Shown: positions 21,481-33,900, counted from the stretch's first letter. The stretch is 64,000 bases of DNA from Zantedeschia hybrid cultivar (GCA_030544215.1 JARZZO010000012.1:42075194-42139193); one strand, 5' to 3'. Program-made: numbers and translations. The notes: generated by a model from the sequence alone, not told the origin.

Positions 21481-24092
21481 ATGACATCTCAAGGTGCTGC
21501 TGAGCGGTCATCTGAGAATCCTCCTAGCGCTGATCCTGCTTGGGGTCATTGCACACCGGTGGACATGGGCCAAAGAAAGGTACAATGCAAATATTGCAAC
21601 CGGGTGGTCTCTGGCGGGGTCTACCGATTCAAACAACATCTTGCTGGAATAAAAGGTGAAGTTGCAGTATGTGCTCGAGTTCTTTCAGAGGTTAGGATCC
21701 AATTTCGAACTTACATGAGGAGAAGGAATCAAGCAAAGCAAGTACTGCCAGAAGAAGATAAGAAATTCGATGCATCTATAAATTCGATAACAAGAAGTAT
21801 GATCAACTTCTTAATTTACTGCAAAGCTGGAACCGTATTTTGGAAGTCTATTGATGCATCTGGAAAAATAAAGAATGCCCAGTACCTGTGTGAATTAATG
21901 GATCAAATGGTGGTAGAAGTGGGCGAAAAAAGGATTGTCTAAGTGGTTACGGACAATGCAGCGGCGTTCAAGTTAGCTGGACAAATGTTGATGCAGAAGA
22001 TAGAACATCTATACTGGGTTCCCTGTTCTGCTCATTGTATTAACTTGATGTTGGAAGACATTTGCTCTGATCCGATGGTAGATGGAGTGGTCAAGAGTGG
22101 TCGATTTATCACCACATTCATCTACAACCACAACAACATTCTAGATATCATGCGCACACATATTCATGGAAGAGAGTTGCTTCGTCCGGGAGCCACCAGG
22201 TTTGCATCTTAATATATCTCTCTAGATAGTTTAAGTCAACAAAAGAACAACTTGATTAGGATGGTGGCATCGGAAGATTGGGAGAATCACATATTGCGGT
22301 ATGTACCAACTAAGGTCAGAGAGAAAGGTAAGAAAGTGGCTGATCTAATTCAGTCTAGACCCTTCTGGAGGGGGGTGCAAGCGGTGTTAAATATTGTAGA
22401 ACCGCTTGTCCGTGTCTTGCGATCTTGTGATGGAGAAAGAAGATCGGATATGGGATATTTATATGAAGCTATGGACAGAGCTAAGGAGCTCATTCAACTG
22501 AACAACCCAACAACCTTTGTGAAGTGGTGGGACATAATATACAGACGTTGGGAACACACTTTACATCACGATCTTCATACAGCTGGTAAGCTATTAACTT
22601 TCTATATGTATTATTTGTATACATATTTTTCTTAAGTAATAACTAACTTCGACTTATTTATTTATGTTATTTTTTCAATCCTCAGTACATGTTTAGAACT
22701 GATGGGAAGAAGGATAGCTATGATAGTTGCTCAGAAGTGTTGATGGGGGCTAAGTCTGTTATTAAGCACATGCTTGTAGATGAGGACAGAGCAATAATGG
22801 CATGCAAGCAAATACATGATTACATAATGATGTTATACCAGTTTGGGACAAGTACTGCTCAAAGAGCTGCCAAAATTTTGAGTCCAGGTTTAAAAATTAT
22901 TAACTAGATGTTCTACTTAATTTTTAATTATAGCTTGCATATTGTTGACATGGCCAATTTTCTATTTACAGCTGACTGGTGGCTAGATCATGGAAAAGTA
23001 TATGGGTATGAAGATCTAGCCTAAGTTGCAATTCGAGTCTTAAGTCAAACAACCTCTTCATCAGGCTGTGAGAGAAACTGGAGCACCTTTGGCTTGATTC
23101 ACACCAAGCAAAGGAATAGATTGAAGTCGAGCCGTCTAGAGAAGCTAGTATTCTGTCATTATAACATGAGGTTGAAGCTAAAAAATCTGGACCTCATAAG
23201 AAACCTTCAAAGGCAGGAGAAAGAGAGAATTTCCGGACAACCTACAGAGACGACACATGCAGAAGAACCCATAGACTTGGATGAGCTGTTCGAAGAGCAA
23301 CATCCACTAAATGCATGGGTTGATGCAAGCACCTCAAATGAGTCTGAATTCAACCCAAATGATCGGGAATGGGCAGAAGGTGAATTAGATAATGCTCCAT
23401 TACTTACTGATTTTCAATCTCTTCCTCCAAAACGTCAGAAGAAGAGCAAAAAATAAGCACCAAGCAAAAGGAAGAGTGGTACTGGAATTCAGATTGCTGA
23501 TATGGAGACTATCGAGGAAGATGATGAAACGCCAGAACCAAGTGATGAGGTCCAATATCAAACCTCAAATGACTCAACATCAAAGACGAATTCCGACAGT
23601 TCTGAGGATGGCGGAGATGCTACCAGTGCCCCAGCCCCAGCTCCACAAATTCAATTCACTAGAGAAGAAGAATACACACATGCTACCTAAGATGAATATC
23701 ATGGTAGCAGAGCAGGACGTGAAGAATCTTCCATTCAAACATTCAGCAGATCAAGGAGGAAGGACAAAGGTAAAGCTCCTCAGTGTGCAGAGGCCAAAGA
23801 AGAACTTAGGAGGGAGAGAGAATATCAGGAGCAACTATCAGATGCATCATCATATTCTCTATACGAAGGGTATAGTCAGCCTACTGGATATGTAGTTTAC
23901 CCTCTTCAACATTCTGATACATCCGACTATTCAGGAGGTTGTCTAGAATATCCACAATCGTCAGTCATTTATACCAATACGGATGACTATAACTGGTATG
24001 TGATGCAATATGAACAATACTATTAGAGCTATATGTCATGGACTGAGTATGTAAGCCATATGTTCATTCAGTATAATGTACGTTCGGAATAA
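21481..24092 (+). pseudogene. hAT-2 transposase, internally deleted and multiply interrupted
   Basis: ATG at 21481, followed by a BED finger (HCTPVDMGQRKVQCKYC). The following linker is cut short and joins directly to TRSMINFLIYCKAG, so the acidic linker and the MTDGWTG start of DUF659 are missing. Downstream are VVTDNAAAFKLAG, LYWVPCSAHCINLMLEDI and MGYLYEAMDRAKE. Splice sites match hAT-1: donor after 22585, exon 22686-22887, last exon from 22972. The dimerisation domain has RVLSQTTSSSGCERNWSTF. The acidic, Tyr-rich tail ends with SYMSWTEYV...YNVRSE. In-frame stops include 21940-21942, 22210-22212, 23022-23024 and others in the tail. Confidence 0.87.
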
Positions 24093-24199
24093 ATGTAAGT
24101 TCATAATCATATATGTAAGTTTATTCAATGTTTTTTTGTCCAACAACATCTTATGTATTTCAAATCAATGTATTTCAACACAATTATGTATTAGACTTG

Positions 24200-24309
24200 T
24201 ATTTTATATTTTTTTTCACATTTTTTCACATTTTTTTCTATTTTTTTCTGCTATCCGATCGGTTTTGGACCGGCCGATCCGGGACCCGATACCGGGTTTC
24301 TTAACCTTG
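24200..24309. repeat. hAT-2 3' T-rich block and short GC array
   Basis: Repeated TTTTTTTCAC and TTTTTTCTA words are followed by CCGATCGG, GGACCGGCC and a terminal AACCTTG. Same order as in hAT-1 and hAT-3, but with the shortest GC array. Confidence 0.6.
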
Positions 24310-24326
24310 CTAGTAACGACAAGAGT

Positions 24327-25170
24327 TGATGGGGGGAGAATCCGATTCGGCCCATTAAACAGCCCAACACTGGGACCAGCCCAACAGTAGTAGTAGTAAA
24401 ACGCCCACTGGCAGCCTTCGGCCCATTAGCGGCCCAGCGGCCCTCGGCCCAATAGCAATCCAGTGGTCCTCGGCCCATCAGCGGCCCTCAGCCCAATTGG
24501 CCTCAGCCCAGTTAGCGGCCTACAGTCCAGTTGGCTTCAGCCTACTAAGTAGCATTTGGCCCAACAACGGCTTCCACCTTCGGCCCAGTAGCCGTATCCG
24601 GCCCACTCCGGTGGAAGGGTTAGACACTATGGCGGTTTATCAGTAAACCAAAACATAGTCCTATATCGGCTGCCACCATCAAGTAACCTCTATCCTCCGC
24701 TATAAATACACGGCTATTTATTACCAAAGGTATGTCTGCTAGACCAAGGACAACAGTCCAAAAGCATTAAAGCTGCTTCTTCTTCCTTCCCTTCTGAATC
24801 GAATCTTCTTAAGAAGTAACTTAGTATCGGAGGGGGTTCCTTTGGGCCGAAGCCCAGGACTCCTACTGACCGGTTCTTCTTCTTCTTCCTCTTTCTGCAG
24901 GGGCTTCGGTTTGAATCTTCGCCGACCTCTCCGAGTCGGCCTCGGCCACCGACCTCAGGTTTTCTCCCCCCGGTCTCGACGCCCTTCGCTGGCTGATCCG
25001 TCTCGGCCGAAGGAGTCTCGGCTTCATTCTTGGCACGCCTTCGCCCGGGTATCTCTCGGCCCTGTCTCCGCCCTCGTCTAGTTTCGGATCCCCCTCGGTC
25101 CTCTTCATCGATCTGATCCAGCTTCGGGTTATGGTCTCGGAATCCGATCGTGATAGCTTCGGCTACATCA
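24327..25170 (+). repeat. Tat B 5' LTR
   Basis: TGATGGGGGG... to ...GGCTACATCA. GGCCCA-type words fill U3 (24350-24610). It is followed directly by the primer binding site. Confidence 0.92.
24701..24709 (+). promoter_or_regulatory. TATA box of the Tat B 5' LTR
   Basis: TATAAATAC in a conserved block shared by all four LTRs of this family (near 8176, 15084, 24701 and 39755). Transcription would start about 30 bp downstream. Confidence 0.75.
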
Positions 25171-25172
25171 CG

Positions 25173-25190
25173 TGGCGCCGTCTGTGGGAA
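25173..25190 (+). other. primer binding site of Tat B
   Basis: TGGCGCCGTCTGTGGGAA begins 2 bp after the LTR. Its first nine bases fit the 3' end of plant tRNA-Asp as I remember it. The remainder does not, so the tRNA assignment is tentative. Confidence 0.65.
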
Positions 25191-25204
25191 CCTGACGAGA
25201 AGTC

Positions 25205-26940
25205 ATGTCTCATCGTCCGGTGACCAGACGATCCGAACAAGACGAGGCAGAGACGCGGACAACTCCAGCGCAGCCGCTCCACTCTGAAGGTGCCCCGTCT
25301 GTTCTTCCACAAGGTTCTACCCTTCTTGTCATTCCGGAGTCAGTCGCTCCCGGAGACAACCGGGTGGAGGAGCTTCAGCGACAAGTGGCGACGCTGGCCA
25401 CCACTGTTACTTCTTTGGCACCCTTGCGAGATATGGTGTCCGCCATCGCCCAACACATGGGATTACTGGGACAGCTCCCCCAGCAGGTACCGCCTCCTCC
25501 CTTCTGTCCTCAAGGTACGAGGCTACAGTCGACACCCTCACAGGCCTTCCCCGACGAGGCCACAACGGCACGTAGCGAGCCCTTTGCGCCGCCTGCCCGA
25601 GTCCCTCGCCCCAGTCATATTATGACGGAGCAAGACTATGCTTCGTCCGGGTTTCATTCGACCAAGACTGAAGGGCGTTCGATCACTACTTCAACCGCCC
25701 CAGATCTGGACCGACGGCTAACGACGATGAGGAAGGAAATGCAGTAGATGGTATCTTGGCCATACGGAGCTCCTCTTACCAGTACCGTTCTGGAACAGAC
25801 TCCGTTCTCACCAGAACTTCTGGCCATTGAGGTACCCCCCAACTTTAAACTGCCGAAAGGCCCTCTCTATGATGGAATGACAGATCCGGTCTGCCACTTC
25901 CAGAGGTTCAATACCTATCTTTCTGTCCGAGGGGTTTCTGAGGCAGTCCGCTGCCGTCTCTTCCCCCTCACTCTTGAAAAAACAGCCTTGACTTGGTTCG
26001 AGACGTTGGCCCCCAATTCCATCCACTCTTTAGTACAGTTAGGCCAACTGTTCATCGACCAATTTTACGATGCCACCCGGCAGTGTAAAACCTCGGCTAG
26101 TCTACTGGCCATTCGGCAAGGACCTACTGAAACCCTTCAAGAATATTTCACTAAGTTTTGGGTTGAAGCCGCCTAAATCTCGAACCTGGATAGTTCTATT
26201 GCGGTCTCGGCCGTAATCAGAGGGTGCATGGACAAAGGACTTCTCAGCTCTATTGGGAAGTGCCATCCCTTCACCTTCCAGGACCTCGTGGCTCGGGCCC
26301 ATAAATATATCAACCGGGAAGTCCTAATGATGTCCAAGGGCAAGAGTACTGCTAAGGCAGTATCGACGCCTACCCCTCTAGCAGTGTGTCCTCATCCAGA
26401 AGATCAGGAACCCTCTCGCAAGCGATACCGGAGGGAGGAATGAGACCGAGAAAAACGCCGGGATCCACAGCAGCAGTATTTGCCACTACCAGCTCCCTCC
26501 TCCCGGATGCTTATGGAGGTGAAAGGTATGCTCCGGCAGCCGGAGCGCATTAAGACTGATCCTCGCCGAATTGACCCCCGTAAGTACTGTGAGTACCATC
26601 GGGAAACCGGCCATTCAACTGACGAATGCCGACACCTTCGGGAGGAGATTGATCGTCTCATCAGAGAAAGCTGTCTGCCTCAGTATCGGCGAGAGTAGCC
26701 TCAACGACAGAATCGGGACGTTCTTGAAGCAGTTAGGCAACGTCAACTCCCAGATAAAGAAGTCCCACCTCAGCCGAAGGTCACTTCGGTCCTGGCAGAA
26801 ACATCACACCAACGACCCAGTGCCGGGTCAATTATGATGATATCTGGAGGACCGGGAGAGGGGCCAAGGCGTTGTCGGCTCAGCACTACAACAGTAGCAA
26901 CAGTCGACATCGAGCCGAAGCGGTCTCGTTAAGAAGACAT
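25205..26940 (+). pseudogene. Tat B gag (multiple nonsense changes)
   Basis: ATG at 25205 opens a long single frame that runs through capsid and nucleocapsid. The capsid-like part (about 25830-26260) has PKGPLYDGMTDPVCHFQRF, LTWFETL and LQEYFTKFW, as in Ty3/gypsy gag. The knuckle near 26586-26627 is the variant CX2HX4HX4C (CEYHRETGHSTDEC) usual in Tat gag. The frame is interrupted by TAG 25745, TAA 26174, TGA 26441, TAG 26696 and a TAA near 26930. Each can be explained by one C-to-T change in a Gln or Arg codon. No indel is evident in gag itself. Confidence 0.85.
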
Positions 26941-27399
26941 CATCTTCGGCCAGGAGGATCTGACTGATATTCAGGTTCCTCACGACGATGCCTTAGTTGT
27001 AAATGTTGTAATGAAAGGTTACGATGTTCATCGTATCTTTGTTGATAATGGAAGTGCCCAAAATATACTTTTTTACGACTGTTTTGTAAAATGGGATTAA
27101 GTGAGGCTAATATGAAGCCTCACCGAGGGCTTCTATTCGGCTTTAATGGTTCGCCTTGCCGAGTAGAAGACATCGTCCGGCTCCCTGTAACCCTAGGTAT
27201 GGTTCCTTGGCAATTAACCGTCGAAACGGATTTTGCCGTTGTCAAGGTCGATTCGGCCTATAACGCCATCTTTGGCCGAAGGCTGATCGGCGAGATTGGA
27301 GCTGTACCCTTGTCTTTTCATCAGAAGTTAAAGTTCCGCACCGACTATGGATTGGCGAAGCCAAGGGAAATCAGGAAGCAACTCGGCAGTGTTACATGA
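26941..27399 (+). pseudogene. Tat B protease region
   Basis: The same frame as gag carries VNVVMKGYDVHRIFVDNGSAQNILF. The D-N-G triad replaces D-S/T-G, which is usual for Tat proteases. A one-base deletion near 27088-27092 shifts the frame just after the protease N-terminal half. The next frame (from 27091) has MGLSEANMKPHRGLLFGFNG and YNAIFGRRLIGE and ends at 27399. The product could only be made as two pieces. Confidence 0.8.
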
Positions 27400-29006
27400 T
27401 TTCGGTCAAAGGGAAGGTCGCAGCTGAATCCCTTTCAATTGAATCTTCGGTCGAAGCATCCCCAGGAGAGGAACTTACAGCCTTCCCGGTTCCGGGAGGA
27501 GAAGGTCGGAAGTTAATGATAAGCTCCGGCCTGGAGAAGATTGAAGCTGAAAGACTTGCTGAATTCTTGAAAGAAAACCTTGACGTCTTCGTCTGGTCTC
27601 TTACGGACATACCTGGAGTCGACCCGAAGGTAGCAGAGCATCGGCTGTACGTCGACCCCAACCAGCCCCCGGTCAAGAAGAAGCGGCGTACCTTCAATCA
27701 AGAAAGGAGGACGGCCATCTAAGTCGAAGTACAAAAGGGGCTGGACGCGGGACACCTCCGAGAGGTTCACCATCCTGACTGGATAGCCAATGTAGTAATG
27801 GTGTCCAAAAAGGATGGCAAGTGGCGGATGTGTGTGGACTTCACCAACCTCAACAAGGCCTGTCCGATGGACAGCTTTCCGCTGCCTCGGATAGATCAGG
27901 TGGTGGACGCAACCTCCGGCCACGAGCTACTTAGCTTCCTCGACGCTTATTCAGGCTACCATCAGATCCGAATGCATCCAGAGGACGAGGACAAGACCAG
28001 CTTCACAACGGACCTCGGTCTATATTGTTATATCCGGATGCCGTTCGGCCTGAAAAATGCAGGAGCAACTTATCAGCGTCTTGTCAACAAGATATTCGTT
28101 CCACAGCTCGGCCGCAATATGGAGGTGTACATCGACGACATGCTGATGAAGAGCCATGTCGCTGCAGACCATTTGACAGATTTGGCCGAAACATTCTTTG
28201 CCTTACGCAAGTATAAAATGAAATTGAATCCGGCCAAGTGCGCCTTCGGCGTGGCCTCCGGGAAATTCCTCGGCTACATGGTCACTCTCCGAAGGGTGGA
28301 AGCTAATCCCGCGAAGGTTTCAGCTATCATTCAAATGCGCCCTCCAGCCAACGTCCGAGAGGTCCAAAAATTGAATGGAAGAATTGCCGCATTAAGCCGC
28401 TTCATGTCAAGGGCATCGGATTACTGTTTTCCTTTCTTCAAGCTACTGAAGAAGACCAATAGCTTCTCCTGGACAGACGAGTGCTAATCGGCCTTCGAGC
28501 AGTTGAAAGCCTATCTCTCCAATATTCCCGTCTTGTCTAGACCGATTCAAAGAGAGCAGCTGTTCCTTTATCTCGCAGCGTCTGACACAGCTGTCAGCGC
28601 CGTCCTCGTTCGGGAACAAGATGGCGTTCAGAAGCCTATTTACTATGTAAGCCGAGCCCTCCAAGGAGCTGAGCTTCGGTATCCTGCTCTTGAAAAGCTA
28701 GCTCTAGCCCTCATCTCGTCCGCGAGGAGGCTCTGGCCTTACTTCCTCGCGCATTCAATAAAGGTCCTCACATATCAACCTTTGAGGCAAGTTCTCTCCC
28801 GGCCAGAGGTATCCGGTAGGCTAGCAAAGTGGGCGATCGAACTAGGAGAGTTCGACATCTCTTATGGGCCACGAACGGCAATAAAAGCTCAAGCTCTAGC
28901 CGACTTCATCGCCGAGCTTACTCCCGAAGCGTCCTCGGTACCTCAGTCAGAAATCAGTACACTTGAGGCCGAAGGTGCTTCGGTTCTTCCGTCTCTGGCG
29001 AATGAA
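27396..29006 (+). pseudogene. Tat B reverse transcriptase and first RNase H
   Basis: Continuous frame with two internal stops (27720-27722, 28485-28487). The linker has DVFVWSLTDIPGVDP, then the fingers VSKKDGKWRMCVDF, the NLNKACPMDSFPLPRID block, SGYHQIRM, MPFGLKNAGATYQRLV and the catalytic box YIDDMLMKS near 28128. RNase H follows (SAVLVREQDG, PIYYVSRAL, LTYQPLRQVL). The stop at 28485 replaces an expected Gln codon. All motifs needed for polymerase activity are visible, so this domain is only lightly damaged. Confidence 0.88.
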
Positions 29007-29487
29007 TGACGACTTTACGTTGATGGATCGGCGTGCTCTTCTGGTAGCGGCGCCGGATGGATCTTGGCGTCTCCGGAATGGGTCATTACGGAGTATGCGC
29101 TGCACTTTTCTTTCACGGTTACCAACAATGCTGCAGAATACGAAGCCCTTATCTCAGGTCTTCGGGCCGCCAGAAAGCTTGGTGCGCGGAACATAAGGGC
29201 ATTCAACGATTCTCAGCTGATCGCCAATCAAATCACCGGGAAGTATGAGGCTCGGGATGCATTAATGACGTCCTATCTCCAGGTAACCCACAAGATCCTT
29301 GCTCAATTTGATTCTTATGAACTCGTGCGAATCCTTCGAGCCGAAAATGCTCGAGCCGATGCTATTTCCTGGCTAGCATCAACTCAGGACGGAGGGGTGG
29401 GAGGTCGGATGATCATCGTAGAAGAACTGACCGAGCCAAGCCTTGAAGAATCCAAGGTCATACAATTAAATGAATTTGAAGCAGAGA
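29007..29487 (+). pseudogene. Tat B second (archaeal-type) RNase H, cut by hAT-3
   Basis: An opening TGA (29007-29009), where relatives have Trp, is followed by LYVDGSA, NNAAEYEAL and FNDSQLIANQ, the D-E-D set of the extra RNase H found in Tat elements between RT-RNase H and integrase. The frame reads through to the start of the integrase linker (EAETWM), where hAT-3 begins after the CTTGGATG target. The Tat A copy shows the same passage without the insertion. Confidence 0.85.
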
Positions 29488-29495
29488 CTTGGATG

Positions 29496-29812
29496 CATGG
29501 ATTGCGGAATCGGCCGATTCGAATCGGAATCGGCGGGTCCCGAGTCTATTTGGGGGAGAATTTACTATTCCCCCCACCGATTAAAAAAAAAAAAAAAACC
29601 CGGCAAAAATCGGCCCGAACCGGACCAGATCGGGTCCGGACCGGCCGATCTGCCCCCCACCGATTTAAAAAAAAAAAAAAACCGGTAGAAATCGGCCCGA
29701 ACCGGACCAGATCGGGGCCGGACCGGCCAGATCGGCCAGATCGGCCGGTCCGGACCCGATCTGGTCCGGTTCGGGCCGGTCCTGATCTCCCCCTTAAGGG
29801 GGGATCGGGAAC
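29496..29812. repeat. hAT-3 5' subterminal GC-rich array with direct and inverted copies
   Basis: Same GATCGG/GGTCCGG words as in hAT-1. A 35-bp unit occurs at 29612-29646, again at 29694-29728 (one mismatch), and as an exact inverted copy at 29743-29777. Each direct unit follows an A-rich run (about 29583-29598 and 29667-29681). The inverted copy could form a long hairpin. No AACGG palindromes are present here. Confidence 0.75.
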
Positions 29813-30149
29813 CAGGCACCAGCAGCAGAAACGCTGTTGGCGCCCCCCTTCCCCACTCCCCAGCCCCTCCCCGGCTCGCCGCTGGCCCCCCCGCCGCCGG
29901 CCCTCTCTCTCTCTCTCTCTCTTTTTCTCTCTCTTTTCTATTTTTTTTGAGATATCAAGCAAAAAGAGGGGATTTTCATCCCGTCATCGTCGGCCGGCCG
30001 TCCGGGAGCCGCCACCGCCGCTGTGGTCGCCGTCACCGCCGCCCTCGACGTCGGATTTTTTGTTCGCATTCCGATCCGAGTTTAGGTATATTTTGAATTA
30101 ATTTTTTAAAATTCTAAAAAAATTAGAAATGATGTATGATTGTGTATAT

Positions 30150-30930
30150 TGTGTAGATCTCTTAATATTTAGGTTGAAAAAAAATTTAGTATGTGGATTA
30201 GACAAAATTATTAAAATTAGCCCTAATTAGGGATTAAAAATTGGGGATTTTGTATAATTAGTGTAATTAAGGTTCAATTGAGTGTGCCAACCACTCAATT
30301 GAACTTGTTAGGACATAAATGTGCATTTTTTTACATTAATTGCATGTTATTAACGTTAATTAGTTAAAATTAGTCCTAATTAGGAGTTAAAAATTAGGGC
30401 TTTTGTATGATTAGTGTAATTAAGGTTCAATTGAGTGTGCCAACCACTCAATTGAACTTGTTAGGACATAAATGTGCATTTTTTTGCATTAATTGCTTGT
30501 TATTAGCGTTAATTAGTTAAAATTAGTCTTAATTAGGAGTTAAAAATTAGGGCTTTTATATGATTAGTGTAATTAAGGTTCAATTGAGTGTGCCAACCAC
30601 TCAATTGAACTTGTTAGGACATAAATGTGCATTTTTTTGCATTAATTGTTTGTTATTAGCGTTAATTAGTTAAAATTAACCCTAATTAAGTGTTAAAAAT
30701 TGGGGCTTTTATACGATTAGCGTGATTAAGGTTCAATTGAGTGTGCCAACTACTTAATTGAACTTGTTAGGACATAAATGTGTATTTTTTTGCATTAATT
30801 GCATGTTATTAGCGTTAATTAGTTAAAATTAACCATGATTAAGTGTTAAAAATTGGGACTTTTGTATGATTAGTGTGATTAAGGTTCAATTGAGTCTGCC
30901 AACCACTCAATTGAACTTGTTAGAACCTGA
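30150..30930. repeat. five-copy 153-bp tandem repeat in the hAT-3 5' leader
   Basis: The anchor GGTTCAATTGAGT starts at 30271, 30424, 30577, 30730 and 30883, an exact 153-bp period. Each unit holds an inverted pair TTCAATTGAGTG...CACTCAATTGAA (the second arm is mutated in unit 4). A donor-like AG/GTATATTTT near 30085 and an acceptor TTATGCAG (to about 30959) just before the ATG suggest that the array lies in a 5'-UTR intron. Confidence 0.85.
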
Positions 30931-30963
30931 TTGCATTTTTGTGTTTTTATGTTATGCAGGAAT

Positions 30964-33900
30964 ATGGCAGAACAGGATGTGGAGCAGCATGGTGCTGATC
31001 CTGGTTGGCAGCATTGCACACTAGTGGACTGTGTTAGAAGGAGGGTCAAATGCAACTGGTGTGGAAAGGAGATGGGTGGTGGCATCTATCGCCTAAAAAA
31101 TCGTCTTGCTGGCATATCAAGAGATGTCAGTAGATGTGAGTCAGTCTCGCTAGACTTGAAGAAGGAAATGAGGACTTATATGATGGGTAAAAAGGCACAC
31201 AAAGATTTATCATCTCAACAATACATGGATTTACAAGATGAGATATCAGCACGCAAGAGACGAAGGGATTACAGTCTACCTGTTCAGCGCCTGATCAATT
31301 TAGATGATGATGAGGAGGATCCAGATGACCCTGATGCAGAGTACACCAGAGCTGTTCGTGCCAGTTTGCGGACAAATAGAGAAGATGAGGATCAGCGAAG
31401 AGGCATAGGATCATCAGGTGGATCAGTGCCTGCTGCTTCTCAGCCTGGGAGATTCGTTCCTAGGGATACTGCTAGTTCTATATTGAGTTGTGGACGGACA
31501 TCAGATGTGGCACGCGGTCCTATGGACCAATTTTTGTACAGATCAAGGTCTGCCAGACAGCTTGGAATCAAGCAAGCATTAAAAGGAGTCAAGGCATCAA
31601 CAAAAAATGCCTTGAAAGGAATTGTGAAATGGTTTTTACATGCAGGTGTGCCAGCACATGCAACATTTAGTCCATATTTTCAGACGATGGTAGATGTAAT
31701 TGCAGATGCTGGACCTGGTGTAAAGGCCCCCCACACCTCGCTACATTTATGATGTTGGGCTTGAAGAAGAGTATAATGACTTGAAGGTATGGGTCGACAA
31801 TTTCAAAAATGTGTGGAAGGAGCGTGGTTGTATCATCATGTGTGATGGTTGGACAGGGACCACAAGAAGATCCATGATTAATTTCCTTGTGTATTGCAGC
31901 GAGGGCACATTTTTTTGAAGTCTGTGGATGCCTCAAACAGAATAAAGAATGTTGATTATTTGTACAGGCTAATGGATGACGTGGTAGAGGAAATTGGTGA
32001 AGAAAATGTTGTGCAGATAGTCACTGACAACGAAGCAAGCTATAAAGCAGCCGGTAATTTGTTGATGCAGAAGAGACACCATTTGTACTGGGTGCCTTGT
32101 GCAGCACATTCTATTGACTTGATGATGGAGGACATAAGTAAAGATCCTTTTGTTGCTGAGGTGGTACAACATGTTCAGATGATCACGGGATTTATTTATA
32201 GTCACAACAGGATCTTACATATGATGAGAGAACATACAGGTGGACGGGATCTTCTTCGTGCTGGCCCTACTAGATTTGCATCCAACTTCATTTCTTTAGA
32301 GAGCCTGAGTAAATACAAGCATCAGTTGGCCCAGTTAGTCCACTCTGACGAGTTTCTGGCACATATAGAGACACTGAGAGCCGATGCTAGAGAAGTTGCA
32401 TTGACAGTGCAATCGCTAGTTGGGGAGAGAAGTTTTTGGGATAAAGTTTCTCGCTATCTGAAAGTGGTTGAGCCTCTGGTACGTGTTATGAGGTTAGTTG
32501 ATGGAGATGACAAAAATGACATGGGATATTTGTATGAGGCCATGGATAGAGCAAAGGAGCAATTGAGCGAAAGCCTTCCTACTTCTCATGACAAATGGTG
32601 GAGGATCATCGATAATAGATGAGAGTCGACTCTTCATCATGATCTTCATACTGCTGGTTAATTCTTCATCTATTTAAGTTGATTTTATGTTATTAATTTT
32701 TTTCACATTTAATTTTTTAACTAATTAATGTTCAATTTCTATGCAGGATATTTTTTCAACCCAAAGTATCAGTATAGTGAGAGCGTGCATAATGACGGAG
32801 AGGTCCTTCGAGGCACAATTAACGTGATTACTAGAATATCAAGGAATACGAATGAAAGGATAGATGTCTTAGCAGAGGTAACGTACAAAGTAGGGGTTTA
32901 TGAAAATGCATGCGTCTATCATTAACTTATGTTATTTATATTTATTTTGTAGATGGAGAGATTTATATTGAAGATTGACATTTATGGAGATGATGACGTC
33001 ATGGCTGTAGTAATGAGGACAACTCCAGATGAATTACATAATAAATAGTCAAATATTAAATTTATTGATGCTACCAGTCTACAATGTAGACTCTAAATAT
33101 GATTATTGATATCGTCGTCTTCTTTTTTTTTTTGAATAGCTGAATGGTGGATCCAGATTAATTACAGACAAGCTGCTACAAATCCTTTGGCGTATGTTGC
33201 AGTGCGAGTACTCAGTCAAACCACTTCTTCCAGTCAATGTGAAAGAAACTAAAGTACATTCAGTCTCATTCACACGAAGGTTCGTAACAGATTGGGGGTT
33301 TCTAGGCTGGAGAAGTTGGTGTACTGTCACTACAACATTCGTCTAAAAATCAGGTAGATTCAGGAAAGACAGAGGCTTGAAAGACAGAGATTTATGGAGT
33401 TTGCTGGCAGACCAGTTGATGAGCCTGTACATCAGATTGATATTGATGAACTGTTAGATGAAGAACACCTACTGCATTCTTGGGTGGAGAGCAGAGCAGC
33501 CAGAGATGCACAGCCTGAGTTTGATCCTCAGGATCGGAGTTGGGCAGAAGATGAATTAGATGCAGTAGTTGCTCGAGATCCTAAATTTCAGACAACACAA
33601 GAAGGAGGTGCACTAGTTCTTCAGAGGCGCCGAAAGTCAGCCACACTAGAAGACACTGCTAGAACTTCTGCCTCTCAGCCAGCACTCAAGAGATCGGCTA
33701 CTCAGGTGGATCCACAAAGAAGAAAGGAGAAAGAGCCAGCGAGACCTTCATTGCAGTCATCGAGCAGTAAAAAGAGAACACAATAAAAAAGAAAGTCTAA
33801 ACAATGAGTGGACCCATCAAAAGGAGAAGAAGGGACAGTTCAGTAGACTGGAGAGACACCTGAGGACACCCCAACTTTACCACCTCACTTGGTTAGCATG

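Larger units (their letters stand above)
21033..24309 (+). mobile_element. hAT superfamily DNA transposon hAT-2
   Basis: Flanked by an exact 8-bp duplication CTAGTAAC (21025-21032 and 24310-24317). The terminal inverted repeats are CAAGGTTCAAAAA on the left and CAAGGTTAAGAAA on the right (minus strand), the best conserved ends of the three hATs. It carries a 5' GC-rich array (about 21046-21215), a palindromic promoter, the transposase gene, a T-rich block (24205-24250) and a short 3' GC-rich array (24253-24293). It lies only 9 bp upstream of Tat element B. Confidence 0.92.
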
